A stretch of DNA of 49,487 nt. It comes from Streptomyces zinciresistens K42 (GTDB taxonomy: Bacteria; Actinomycetota; Actinomycetes; Streptomycetales; Streptomycetaceae). A program made the translations under genes and the position numbers. Below the pieces are notes generated by a model. The model was not told where the DNA came from and made no database searches. It saw nothing but the letters and a program-made list of their open reading frames with translations. Positions 18,179 to 25,927 of the stretch are shown piece after piece; position 1 is the stretch's first letter; every line of letters begins with the position of its first letter. The DNA lies in the NCBI RefSeq assembly GCF_000225525.1, contig NZ_AGBF01000036.1, positions 1 to 49,487 of the forward strand, in the 5' to 3' direction.

Positions 18179-18775
18179 GGTCCCCCAAGTGCCGCGTCGG
18201 GTGATCGGCCAGGTCCGTACGGGTGGGGTCATCGTGGCCCCGTACGCCACCACGTACGGGGGCGAAGGCGTGGTGCGGCTGACCGTGCAGCGCGACGGGT
18301 CCGCCGTGGGGCCGTTCGTCGGCGCGTCGGCGTTCATGTGGCTGCGTCGGCAGCGGCGGCATGTGCGCGAGTACCTGGGCGGTGAGCCCTGGCCGTCCGA
18401 CGGCGTCAAGTGCGTGACGCCGCTCTCGCCCGAGGACATCGGGGACTGGCTGCCGATGTTCGCGAGCGGCCTCCAGACCAGGGGAGTCTTCCCGTGGGCG
18501 GAGACCTGCGACAACGGCTCGTACACCCTCTGGCTGCGTGACCTGGCCGTCACCTCGTGGGCCACGGTCGACTATGAACCGGGCCGGGAGGAGTTCGAGG
18601 TGTACCAGTCCGGCCCGCGCGACCTCTGGGATGAGGTCACCGTCGCGTACCTGCACCGGGACGCCGCGGGCAGGCCCGGGTGGGAACGGTTCGGGCTGAC
18701 GGTCGACGGCGAGGCCGGTGAGCACACGCCGTGGCTCGACCATCCGAGCAGTCCCCTGCCCCCGATCGGCTGCCC
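18179..18775 (+). pseudogene. C-terminal fragment of PCMT-type O-methyltransferase
   Basis: About 198 codons in frame with the XRE remnant. GQVRTGGVIVAPYATTYGG, VGPFVGASAFMWLRRQR and GRPGWERFGLTVDGE match the C-terminal half of the L-isoaspartyl O-methyltransferase-like enzymes that accompany ribosomal-peptide (ATP-grasp or lanthipeptide) maturation in Streptomyces. The SAM-binding half is missing, so it cannot be active. The family homology ends near PLPPIG (about 18775). No stop follows, and the frame runs on to 19106 as low-complexity sequence antisense to the DUF1918 gene. The join with the XRE piece indicates a deletion that removed the end of the regulator, the start of the enzyme and anything between. 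Confidence 0.65.
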
Positions 18776-18779
18776 GCGG

Positions 18780-18829
18780 CATCCCCGATCACTCCCCGGC
18801 CATGGTCGGCCGGGGGGTGCTCGGGGATG
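18780..18829. terminator. Long 22-bp hairpin
   Basis: 18780-18801 pairs with 18808-18829 (20 of 22 positions complementary) around ATGGTC. It lies exactly after the methyltransferase fragment and 190 bp beyond the stop of the minus-strand DUF1918 gene, so it may terminate transcription in either direction. The remaining 18830-19018 shows nothing clear. Confidence 0.6.
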
Positions 18830-19018
18830 GGTATCTCCCCCGGTGGCGGCGCGGTCTGGGCCCGCCGCCGACCGCCGGCCGTATCGGGCACCGCCGTCCC
18901 GCCCCCGCCGTGCCGGGAGCGCAGCCGGCCCCACCCCCGCCGTATCCGGAGCGCGGCGATGCGTGTCAGCCGTGTCCGCCGCGCCGCGGTCCGTGTCCGG
19001 CGTGGGCCGGGTGACGCG

Positions 19019-19213
19019 TCAGCGCGTCAGGTTCCTGTGGCGGATCTCCGTGTCGGGGCCGGGGGAGCAGACGCCCTCGTGTCCGTCCTCGAAGCGGACG
19101 CGGTAGGGCGGGCTGCCCTCCTGGCCCATGACCTCGACGATCTCGCCGACCTTGTCGTGCTGTCCGACCACCCTGCCGTGCTGGACAAGCTGGTCGCCCT
19201 CGGTTGCGCGCAT
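19019..19213 (-). CDS. DUF1918 domain protein
   Basis: 64 aa, starting MRATEGDQLVQHGRVVGQHD, with EIVEVMG and PPYRVRFEDGHEG, the complete DUF1918 pattern: a small SH3-like beta barrel common in actinobacteria, function unknown. ATG 19213 is preceded by GAGGAGG at 8 nt, a strong ribosome-binding site. It reads away from the EamA gene in the same direction, 88 bp downstream of it. Confidence 0.88.
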   Translation of the reverse strand: MRATEGDQLVQHGRVVGQHDKVGEIVEVMGQEGSPPYRVRFEDGHEGVCSPGPDTEIRHRNLTR

Positions 19214-19301
19214 CTGTGGGCCTCCTCACCAGGAGCGGGAGCAGCGGTCCGTGGCCTCGGGCCCACGGCGCGGAGCGGTGCCGGCGGGCGGCTCGGCCCG
19301 C

Positions 19302-20249
19302 TCAGCCACGCGCCCGCTGCGTCACGGCGATGCACACGAGCACCGCCGCCGCCGTGAGGGGGGCGGCCACTGTCAGGTGCTCACCCAGCAGCAGCACCGA
19401 CCACACCAGTGTGAGCAGGGGCTGAGCCAACTGCAACTGGCTGGCCTTGGGGATGCCGATGGCCGCCATGCCCCGGTACCAGACGACCAGACCGAGGAAC
19501 TGCGAGCCCGCCGCGACCCACAGCAGACCGGTCACCGCGTGCCAGGTCGGCTGGACCGGCTCGAACGACAGCGCCACCACCGCGGCCGGGACGCCGAACG
19601 GCAGGCACAGCACCAGCGCCCAGCCGATCACCTGCCAGCCCGGCATCACCCGGGCCAGCCGGCCGCCCTCGGTGTAGCCGGCCGCGCACACCACCAGCGC
19701 GCCGAAGAGATAAAGGTCGGCGGCGGTCAGGGCGCCGCCGCTCTGCTGCACGGTGAAGGCGACCACGGCGGCGGCGCCCGCGAACGCCGCCAGCCAGAAG
19801 GTGCGCGAGGGGCGGCTGCCGACCCGCAGGGCCGAGAACAGGGCCGTCGTCAGCGGGAGCAGGCCCACCACCACGGCGGCGTGCGCCGTGGTGGACGTCC
19901 GCAGTGCGAGCGTCGTGAGCAGGGGGAAGCCGAGCACCACGCCACCGGCGACCACCGCGAGTCCCGCCCAGTGGCGGCGCGCGGGCAGCGGCACCCGCAG
20001 CGCGAGCAGGCAGCCGCCCGCGATCAGCGCGGCCAGCACGCTGCGCACGGCGACCAGGGACCACGGGCCGAAGCCCTCCAGCCCCCAGGCGGTGGCGGGG
20101 AAGGTGAGGGAGAAGGCCGCGACCCCGAGCGCGGCCTGGAGGGTGCCGCGCACGGTCGGCGCCGCCCTCGGCGCGGCCGTGTCCGGTGGGGCCGCCGCGG
20201 TGGTGACTGCTATCGGGTTCGAAGCGGTAGCGCTATTCTCGGTCCTCAT
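19302..20249 (-). CDS. EamA-family (DMT superfamily) transporter
   Basis: 315 aa with ten predicted transmembrane helices in two EamA repeats, for example AALGVAAFSLTFPATAWGL, SLVAVRSVLAALIAGGCLL and, in the second repeat, GWALVLCLPFGVPAAVVAL and PLLTLVWSVLLLGEHLT. The family exports amino acids, metabolites or drugs. ATG 20249 overlaps by two bases the start codon of the divergent MocR regulator, so the regulator very probably controls this exporter, and the substrate may be an amino acid or amine recognised by the PLP domain of that regulator. The first 30 residues are a hydrophilic Ala/Pro-rich cytoplasmic tail. Confidence 0.9.
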   Translation of the reverse strand: MRTENSATASNPIAVTTAAAPPDTAAPRAAPTVRGTLQAALGVAAFSLTFPATAWGLEGFGPWSLVAVRSVLAALIAGGCLLALRVPLPARRHWAGLAVVAGGVVLGFPLLTTLALRTSTTAHAAVVVGLLPLTTALFSALRVGSRPSRTFWLAAFAGAAAVVAFTVQQSGGALTAADLYLFGALVVCAAGYTEGGRLARVMPGWQVIGWALVLCLPFGVPAAVVALSFEPVQPTWHAVTGLLWVAAGSQFLGLVVWYRGMAAIGIPKASQLQLAQPLLTLVWSVLLLGEHLTVAAPLTAAAVLVCIAVTQRARG

Positions 20250-20260
20250 GTACGAGCGTA
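20234..20260. promoter_or_regulatory. Overlapping divergent leaderless promoters of eamA-like and mocR-like genes
   Basis: Plus strand: TATTCT (20234-20239) is 8 nt before ATG 20248. Minus strand: TACGCT (20260-20255) is 5 nt before ATG 20249. Each -10 box lies inside the other gene, and the two sequences GCTATTCTC and GCTACGCTC form an imperfect inverted repeat around the shared CATG. RNA polymerase can use only one direction at a time, and a regulator bound here would control both. Confidence 0.55.
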
Positions 20261-21705
20261 GCAGTGTCGGCGACCTGGCGAACCAGCTGCGAAGAGAGCT
20301 GGACCGCTACTCCCCGGGTGGGAAGCTCCCGTCCAGCCGGGCCCTGGTCGAGCGGTTCCGGGTGAGCCCGGTGACCGTCTCCCGCGCCCTCGCGCAACTC
20401 GCCGCCGAGGGCCTGGTCGTCACCCGGCCCGGCGCCGGCGCCTTCCGCGCCGAGCCGCACGCGCCGGCGCCCGCCGTCGCGGACACCTCCTGGCAGGAGG
20501 TGGCGCTGAGCGCGGACGGCGCGGCCGACCTGGTCCCCCGCTCGGTGGACGCCTCCGGGGTGCTGGTCTCGCTGGCCGTACCGCCGCCCGGAGTCATCGA
20601 GTTCAACGGCGGCTATCTCCACCAGTCCCTCCAGCCGGAGCGCGCCATGGCCGCCGCGCTGTCCCGGGCGGGCCGCAGACCCGGAGCCTGGGGGCGGCCG
20701 CCCATGGAGGGCCTGCCGGAACTGCGGGAGTGGTTCGCGCGCGGTATCGGCGGGCCCGGCGGAGCCGTCACGGCGGCCGAGGTACTGATCACCGCGGGCG
20801 GCCAGTCGGCCCTGACCACCGCGCTGCGGGCCCTCGCGCCGCCCGGCGCCCCGGTCCTCGTGGAGTCGCCCACCTATCCGGGCATGCTGGCCATCGCCCG
20901 CTCGGCGGGACTGCGCCCGGTGCCCGTGCCGGTCGACGCCGACGGGGTGCGCCCGGCCCTGCTCGCCGACGCCTTCCGGGCGACCGGCGCGCGGGCCTTC
21001 GTCTGCCAGCCGCTGTTCCAGAACCCGACCGGCGCCACGCTCGCCCCCGCCCGGCGCGGCGAGGTGCTGCGCATCGCGCGCGACGCGGGCGCGTTCGTCG
21101 TCGAGGACGACTTCGTACGGCGGCTGGTGCACGAGGACGCGGGACCGCTGCCGCGTCCGCTCGCCGCCGAGGACCCCGACGGCGTGGTCGTGCACGTCTG
21201 CTCGCTGACCAAGGCGACCTCGCCCAGCTTCCGGGTGAGCGCGCTGGCGGCCCGCGGTCCGGTCCTGGAGCGGCTGCGCGCGATCCAGGTCGTCGACACC
21301 TTCTTCGTGCCGCGGCCGTTGCAGGAGGCCGCGGTGGAACTGGTCGGCTCGCCGGCCTGGCCGCGCCATCTGCGGTCGGTGTCCGCCGAGTTGAGGGCCC
21401 GCCGGGACGCGATGACCGCCGCGCTGCGCCTGCGCCTGCCCGAACTCGCCCTGCCGCACGTGCCGTCCGGCGGCTACCACCTCTGGCTGCGCCTGCCCGA
21501 CGGCGCCGACGAGGCCGCGCTGACCTCCGCAGCACTGCGCGCGGGCGTCGCGCTCACCCCCGGGCGGCCGTACTTCAGCGCCGAACCCCCGGCCGGACAC
21601 GTGCGGTTGAGCTTCGCGGCGGTCGCGGGAACGGGGGAGATCCAGGAGGGGGTACGGCGGCTGCGGACCGCGTGCGACGAGGTGTTCCGGCCATCCCGGA
21701 GGTGA
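20248..21705 (+). CDS. MocR/PdxR-type GntR regulator with aminotransferase domain
   Basis: 485 aa. A GntR winged HTH (about 1-68, LANQLRRELDRYSPGGKLPSS, VSPVTVSRALAQLAAEGLVV) and a linker precede a fold-type I aminotransferase-like domain (about 110-480). PLP-site residues are visible: Asn259 in QNPTGA, Asp287 in VEDDF and Lys322 in CSLTKATSP as the Schiff-base lysine. Such proteins sense amino-acid or vitamin B6 compounds through PLP and regulate a neighbouring gene. Here that neighbour is the EamA exporter, whose start codon overlaps this one. TATTCT at 20234-20239 supports a leaderless mRNA starting at ATG 20248. Confidence 0.92.
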   Translation: MYERSSVGDLANQLRRELDRYSPGGKLPSSRALVERFRVSPVTVSRALAQLAAEGLVVTRPGAGAFRAEPHAPAPAVADTSWQEVALSADGAADLVPRSVDASGVLVSLAVPPPGVIEFNGGYLHQSLQPERAMAAALSRAGRRPGAWGRPPMEGLPELREWFARGIGGPGGAVTAAEVLITAGGQSALTTALRALAPPGAPVLVESPTYPGMLAIARSAGLRPVPVPVDADGVRPALLADAFRATGARAFVCQPLFQNPTGATLAPARRGEVLRIARDAGAFVVEDDFVRRLVHEDAGPLPRPLAAEDPDGVVVHVCSLTKATSPSFRVSALAARGPVLERLRAIQVVDTFFVPRPLQEAAVELVGSPAWPRHLRSVSAELRARRDAMTAALRLRLPELALPHVPSGGYHLWLRLPDGADEAALTSAALRAGVALTPGRPYFSAEPPAGHVRLSFAAVAGTGEIQEGVRRLRTACDEVFRPSRR

Positions 21706-21793
21706 CCGCGACACGGCCGCCGCCCGGTGGACACGGTTCGGCGCCCGCTCAAAACGGTTCGACGCCCGCCCCCGGCCCTGCGACGCTCGCGGC

Positions 21794-22234
21794 ATGACCG
21801 ACACGGCTCCGCCCCTCGCCGAGGGCTACGAGATCTCCACCGACACCGGACGCGTCGACCGCGCGCGCGTGCACCGCTGGCTCGCCACCGACGCGTACTG
21901 GGCGCTCGGGCGGCCGAGGGAGAAGCAGGACGCGGCCCTCGACGGCTCGCTCACCTTCGGGGTGTACGAGACGCTCTCCGGCGAACAGGTGGCCTGCGCC
22001 CGGGTCGTCACCGACCTGGCTACCTTCGCCTGGCTGTGCGACGTGTACGTCGACCCGTCGGTGCGCGGCAAGGGGATCGGCAGCGCCCTCGTGGGGGCCG
22101 TCCGCGAGCACCTGAGGCCGTACGGGATCCGGCGGATCCTGCTCGCCACCCACGACGCGCACGGCGTCTACGAGAGACTCGGGTTCGCGCCGCTGGAGAA
22201 GCCCGATCAGTGGATGGCCCTGTACTTCCAGTAA
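21794..22234 (+). CDS. GNAT family N-acetyltransferase
   Basis: 146 aa. The acetyl-CoA pyrophosphate loop VRGKGIGSALV and the preceding strand WLCDVYVDPS (about 75-95) are characteristic, and ATHDAHGVYERLGFAPL matches the C-terminal GNAT motif B. The acyl acceptor is unknown. ATG 21794 follows the MocR gene by 88 bp. No regulatory site is evident. Confidence 0.88.
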   Translation: MTDTAPPLAEGYEISTDTGRVDRARVHRWLATDAYWALGRPREKQDAALDGSLTFGVYETLSGEQVACARVVTDLATFAWLCDVYVDPSVRGKGIGSALVGAVREHLRPYGIRRILLATHDAHGVYERLGFAPLEKPDQWMALYFQ

Positions 22235-22307
22235 GCGCTTGCGCACCTACGGTCACCGGCGAAGAATGTCTCTTGACCTGGTCACTTCCGCGTCCCACCA
22301 TCACCGC

Positions 22308-22901
22308 ATGTCGCTACGGGTCACGTTCGTCGCGGCCGCGCGCAGCTCCTCGCTGCTCGCGGAGCGGTTCGAGGACGACCGGCCGCTGGACCAGGCCGGC
22401 TGGGACGAGGTGCAGCGCGCCGCGCACGACCTGCTGCCCCTGGCGGCCGCCGACCTGCGCTACTGCTCGCCGACGCCCCGCAGCCGCGCCACCGGCGACG
22501 CCCTCGGCTATGCGCCACTGGTCCAACTCGCCCTGCGCGACTGTGACATGGGCCGCTGGCGAGGGCTCACGCTGGGCGAGGCGATGGCCCGCGAGCCCGC
22601 GACCGTGGACGTCTGGCTCGCCGACCCGCGCGGCACTCCGCACGGCGGCGAGTCGCTGATCGCGTTCATCTCCCGGGTCGGCGGCTGGCTGGACACCCGG
22701 CCGGTGGCGGACGGCGACCGGATCGTCGCCGTGGCCGAGCCGTCCGTGATCCGCGCCGCGCTGGTGTACGCCCTGAAGGTGCCGCCGTCGACCTACTGGA
22801 ACCTCGACGTGCGCCCCCTGTCGGCGACCACCGTCAGCGGACGCTCGGGCCGCTGGAACCTGCGCTTCGAGGGGGCGCCCGTTCAGCGCTCGCGGGCGTA
22901 G
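22308..22901 (+). CDS. Histidine-phosphatase-fold protein lacking catalytic histidines
   Basis: 197 aa with the phosphoglycerate-mutase-like layout: a first strand VTFVAAARSSSLLAER, LRYCSPTPRSRATGDAL, the helix after MGRWRGLTLGEAM, and VAVAEPSVIRAALVYAL. Active members have RHG in the first segment and SHGG before VIRA. Here they read AARSS and AEPS, so both catalytic histidines are absent. It is probably a pseudo-phosphatase, binding a ligand or acting as a partner protein; related actinobacterial proteins with the same loss exist. In-frame ATG 22266 is an alternative start, but the fold begins right after 22308. Its last 19 bases overlap the DUF6314 gene tail to tail. Confidence 0.75.
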   Translation: MSLRVTFVAAARSSSLLAERFEDDRPLDQAGWDEVQRAAHDLLPLAAADLRYCSPTPRSRATGDALGYAPLVQLALRDCDMGRWRGLTLGEAMAREPATVDVWLADPRGTPHGGESLIAFISRVGGWLDTRPVADGDRIVAVAEPSVIRAALVYALKVPPSTYWNLDVRPLSATTVSGRSGRWNLRFEGAPVQRSRA

Positions 22902-23335
22902 TCCGTGGTGAGGAGGAGGTCCTTGGCCGGGCCGCCCACCCGCCACACGGTCCGCCAGCGGCCGGCGTCCAGGACGGTGAACTCGCCCCGGTAGAGGTCC
23001 GCCGCGCAGGGGTGGCCGGCGACGTGGTGCCCGCGGGTCAGGTCCAGGTCGTGGAAGGGGCGGCCGTCGGCGAAGCACACCTGTGCCGTGCCCGGCCCGG
23101 CTCCCGGCAGGAAGCGCAGGGTCCGCTCGGCCGGGCGCGCGGCGCCCCGCCAGGCGAAGGTGCCGCGCTCGTGGTGCAGCAGGGCGCCGCCGGGTCCGTC
23201 CTCCAGCGGGCCGAAGGCGGTCGTGCCGGTGAACGTGCCCGCGTCGCCGCTCACGAGATCCCGCACGGACCGCTCGACCCGCCAGTTTCCGGCCAGATAC
23301 GCCAGCACGTCCGCCACCGGCCAGAACTCGCCCAT
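22883..23335 (-). CDS. DUF6314 family protein
   Basis: 150 aa, starting MGEFWPVADVLAYLAGNWRV, followed by SGDAGTFTGTTAFGPL, LLHHERGTFAW and the ending DLLLTTDYARE. This matches the lipocalin-like DUF6314 family (about 150 aa, conserved Trp, unknown function). ATG 23335 has GGGAAG upstream; the frame continuing to 23665 is basic low-complexity shadow sequence. Convergent with the phosphatase-fold gene, with a 19-bp overlap of the 3' ends. Confidence 0.8.
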   Translation of the reverse strand: MGEFWPVADVLAYLAGNWRVERSVRDLVSGDAGTFTGTTAFGPLEDGPGGALLHHERGTFAWRGAARPAERTLRFLPGAGPGTAQVCFADGRPFHDLDLTRGHHVAGHPCAADLYRGEFTVLDAGRWRTVWRVGGPAKDLLLTTDYARER

Positions 23336-23525
23336 CCGCTTCCCGCCTCCCTCGGTGCCGCGCTGCCGCGGTGTGGCGCCCCGGACGGCCCGGCCCCGCC
23401 GCCCGGCCCGTCGACGCCTTCGACCCCGCCTGCCTATTCTGCCGTGCGCGGCGATGACCGACACCCGCTTGCCTACGCGCCGTGACCTCCTCCGCGCAGA
23501 GCTGGACGAGCCTCGGGCGGGTGGG

Positions 23526-23729
23526 TCAGAACCCGTCGCGCCCGAGGTCCGCGACGAACCCGGCCCACGCGTCCTGCGTGAACGCGAGCTGCGGACCGGC
23601 GCCCCGCTCCTTGGAGTCCCGTACGCGGACGGCGGTCCGGCCGGCGGCGACCTCGACGCACGCACCCCCTTCGCCGCTGCTGTAGGTGCTCTTGAACCAG
23701 TCCAGCCGTGTGGGCTGTTCGGCGTTCAT
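23526..23729 (-). CDS. DUF397 domain protein
   Basis: 67 aa, a complete DUF397: LDWFKSTYSSGEGGACVEVA, VRVRDSKERGAGPQLAFTQDAWAGF. In Streptomyces these small proteins are nearly always encoded directly after an XRE regulator and act with it (BldB/WhiJ-type systems). Here the upstream partner is reduced to a short C-terminal remnant, whose stop overlaps this ATG (ATGA). GGGAGA precedes the ATG. If still translated, the protein has lost its cognate local regulator. Confidence 0.9.
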   Translation of the reverse strand: MNAEQPTRLDWFKSTYSSGEGGACVEVAAGRTAVRVRDSKERGAGPQLAFTQDAWAGFVADLGRDGF

Positions 23730-23818
23730 CGGTCTCCCGGCATCTCCTCGATCAGGGTCGCGGACTCAGTCATGTTGAGCGTTTGTCCTCGGATGCTTCC
23801 GTACCGCGCGCCGTACCG
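23726..23818 (-). pseudogene. C-terminal remnant of XRE regulator partner of DUF397
   Basis: In the minus frame that ends at TGA 23728-23726, overlapping the DUF397 ATG, the last residues read YGSIRGQTLN then MTESATLIEEMPGDR. This resembles the end of XRE/DUF5753 regulators, where a helix carrying a short LIE-type ending precedes the stop. Upstream the frame becomes Gly/Arg-rich with no HTH or DUF5753 sequence. A small ATG ORF of 15 codons (23773-23726) could still couple translation to DUF397. Short match, so moderate to low confidence. Confidence 0.4.
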
Positions 23819-24282
23819 TCCGCCCCACCCCCGGTGGGACCCCCCGAACCGCCCGCCTGCGCCACCACCCCGTACCACCGCCCGCTTCCGTCGCACCGGG
23901 GGCGAACCGCCGAACGTCCGGCCAGGTCACGGCCGTGCACCCGGACGCCCCTCCCTCCGCACCGGGACAGTCGCCCTCGTACCGCCCCACGTCCTCCACA
24001 CCGTAGAACCATTCCGTCGCCCTCGGTGAGGTGATCCGGCAAACCGTCACCGTCACCGGTGAACCGACCGCCACCACCCACCGCTTCCGCCCCGCCTTCC
24101 CCACGAGCAGACACGGTGCCCACGCCGCCGAACGCCGGCTCGCCCCCTCGGACGCCGCCGCTGTGACTGAGCGCTTCAGATGGCGCCATCCGCCAGATCG
24201 AGCGCTCAGCCTCCATCCGGCCCGGAACCGTCCACCGTGACCGACCTCGAAAAGAGCCTCACGGACTACCCCTGGTCTGGGC
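23819..24282. other. 464-bp gap with possible remnant of ATP-binding regulator
   Basis: No intact gene is convincing here. On the plus strand, 24031-24240 encodes IRQTVTVTGEPTATTHRFR and then AFPTSRHGAHAAERRLA, which resembles the first 40 residues of the HATPase_c_2 (anti-sigma-like) proteins that usually lie divergent from XRE-DUF397 pairs. The catalytic ATPase region is absent. This would make the whole classic triad (ATPase, XRE, DUF397) decayed. The similarity is short and judged by eye. Confidence 0.3.
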
Positions 24283-25377
24283 ATGATTCCCACCGTGCAT
24301 GTGGATAGGGGCCATCGCGGCCAGGGACGGTACGCGCTGACGGAGACAGGAAGCGGCCACGTCTGGGGCGTCTGCGCCGAGGTGGAGGGATTGTTCCGGG
24401 AACCTCTGCGCGGGACGTACGAGCTGTTCGGCTGGGTTCCGGATGGAGCTGAGGTCCCGCGCGGCTGGGTCGGTAGCAGGGTGTGGCTGGTGCCGGAGGA
24501 CAGGACGCTCGATGCCTGGCTGCTGGAGGACGCGGAGAGTCTCGGGCAGTACCCGGGGACGGACGGTCTTGTGCTCACCGGTCTGGACGACTACGTGGGC
24601 CCGCCCGAGGGGCACAGGGGGCCTGTCCGGCTGCACGATGGGTACCGGTGGCTGGGTTCCTGCCGGGAGTTCGCCCGCGTCCTGCCGCCCGAGCAAGTGG
24701 AACCTCCTCTCGCTTTGCGGGGGCTTGCCCCGAGTGATCGGCTACGGCGGGCACTGGCTACGGGCACCCGGCACACGCTGGACCAGGAGGAGGTCTGGCT
24801 TGAGATACGGGACGACCGGGGCGAACTGCTCACCGATCGGCAGCTGCGCCCCAAAGTCCGTACGTGGCAGCCGTCCTCCCGCGGGACGGAGCTGGTTGAT
24901 CTGGAACTCGACGGATACCTCGCACCTGTACCGGGATACGCCCGGCCAGTATGGGAGCGCTGGCTTGCCGGCCCGCCGGACACCCCTGGTGCTTGGGCAG
25001 GGCTTGAGACCCGCCAGCGTGGGGCCTGGCTCGATCTCGTCCGGGAGCGGGGCTGTCGGCTCAAGCACCAGGACCGGTCCGGACACGCGTACGAGCTGGA
25101 TGGCCGGCACATCACGGACGAACCGGGCCTCTACCTGGCACTCGGCGAGGCCGTCAACGGGCCGGGCGGCTACTTCGGCGGCTGCTTGGACGCGCTCGTG
25201 GACTGTCTGCGCGGCAACTTCGGCTATACCGCTCCCGCGACCTTGGTCTGGCGGGACGCTGCGACTGCACGCGAGCACCTGTCCCGCGTCCTGGCGCCAG
25301 AGGGTAAGCAATATGACCTAGTCGCCCGGGTGATCGAAGTTCTGACCGAGGGCGGGATGCGCGTGACCCTCACGTGA
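24283..25377 (+). CDS. Barstar-domain protein
   Basis: 364 aa. Residues about 1-260 are an unfamiliar region, starting MIPTVHVDRGHRGQGRYALT, with many Trp and acidic residues and no signal peptide or TM helix. The C-terminal part (about 267-364) is barstar-like: YELDGRHITDEPGLYLALGEA, GGYFGGCLDALVDCLRGNFG, ATLVWRDAATAREHL, then a final strand and helix. Barstar inhibits ribonuclease barnase; Streptomyces barstar-family proteins are immunity proteins or antitoxins. No RNase toxin gene is next to it, so its partner must be elsewhere or the domain has another target. ATG 24283 is the first start of a frame that keeps codon bias throughout. Confidence 0.78.
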   Translation: MIPTVHVDRGHRGQGRYALTETGSGHVWGVCAEVEGLFREPLRGTYELFGWVPDGAEVPRGWVGSRVWLVPEDRTLDAWLLEDAESLGQYPGTDGLVLTGLDDYVGPPEGHRGPVRLHDGYRWLGSCREFARVLPPEQVEPPLALRGLAPSDRLRRALATGTRHTLDQEEVWLEIRDDRGELLTDRQLRPKVRTWQPSSRGTELVDLELDGYLAPVPGYARPVWERWLAGPPDTPGAWAGLETRQRGAWLDLVRERGCRLKHQDRSGHAYELDGRHITDEPGLYLALGEAVNGPGGYFGGCLDALVDCLRGNFGYTAPATLVWRDAATAREHLSRVLAPEGKQYDLVARVIEVLTEGGMRVTLT

Positions 25378-25483
25378 ACTGGCCGAGCTGCCGCGGTAGT
25401 GACTTCAACGCTGCTGCCGGTCCGTTGGGCTACGTACGCGCCTGATATGGGAGCCCCGCTGGGCGCTGATGCCGACGGAGGGA

Positions 25484-25882
25484 TCAGTCAGCGGCGGACA
25501 GCTTATGCCACCAGTGACTGCAACCGTTTGAGCAGTAGCGCTCGCGGCGTCGTCCGTCGGCGATTGCGAGCACCGCGACCAGCAGCCGGAAGGCCTTCCG
25601 GCGTTCGTCGCGGGGAGTCAGAGAGACGATCTTCCCCAGTTGATCGTCTATCCGACCACGCGTGATCAGCACCGCCGGCGTGTGCGTCGGGCGCAGACCG
25701 GCACGGTGGATGCTCTGCGGTCCGTCCTCGGCGACGGCACGTGCCTGGACACAGTGGTGGCGCAGAAACAGCAGGGCCTCGGACTGCTCCTCTGGGGCGA
25801 GTGCGTCGAACCATGCGATGCCCTGTGACATCGGGCGGAGCCCCTGGGCAAGCTCGTTGAGTATGACGTCGCGTTCGGTCAT
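25484..25882 (-). CDS. DUF5958 family protein
   Basis: 132 aa, starting MTERDVILNELAQGLRPMSQ, with IAWFDALAPEEQSEALLFLRHHCVQA, TPAVLITRGRIDDQLGK and a C-terminal CSNGCSHWWH motif that could bind zinc. This is the DUF5958 family of actinobacteria, function unknown. AGGAGA precedes ATG 25882. It reads in the same direction as the following hypothetical gene, 45 bp apart, and converges with the barstar gene. Confidence 0.8.
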   Translation of the reverse strand: MTERDVILNELAQGLRPMSQGIAWFDALAPEEQSEALLFLRHHCVQARAVAEDGPQSIHRAGLRPTHTPAVLITRGRIDDQLGKIVSLTPRDERRKAFRLLVAVLAIADGRRRERYCSNGCSHWWHKLSAAD

Positions 25883-25927
25883 GCCGGTCTCCTATCGGGC
25901 AAGCGGCGCTTCGCCTCGGAGTCGAGG

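Noticed and set aside
17940..19106. Intact 388-aa gene
   Set aside because: The N-terminal third matches the end of an XRE regulator, the middle matches the end of a methyltransferase, and the last 110 codons are antisense to DUF1918 and beyond all homology.
23770..24578. Minus-strand frames of 148 and 270 codons around 24 kb
   Set aside because: Gly/Arg-rich, no domain, overlapping the barstar gene start; they are composition artefacts.
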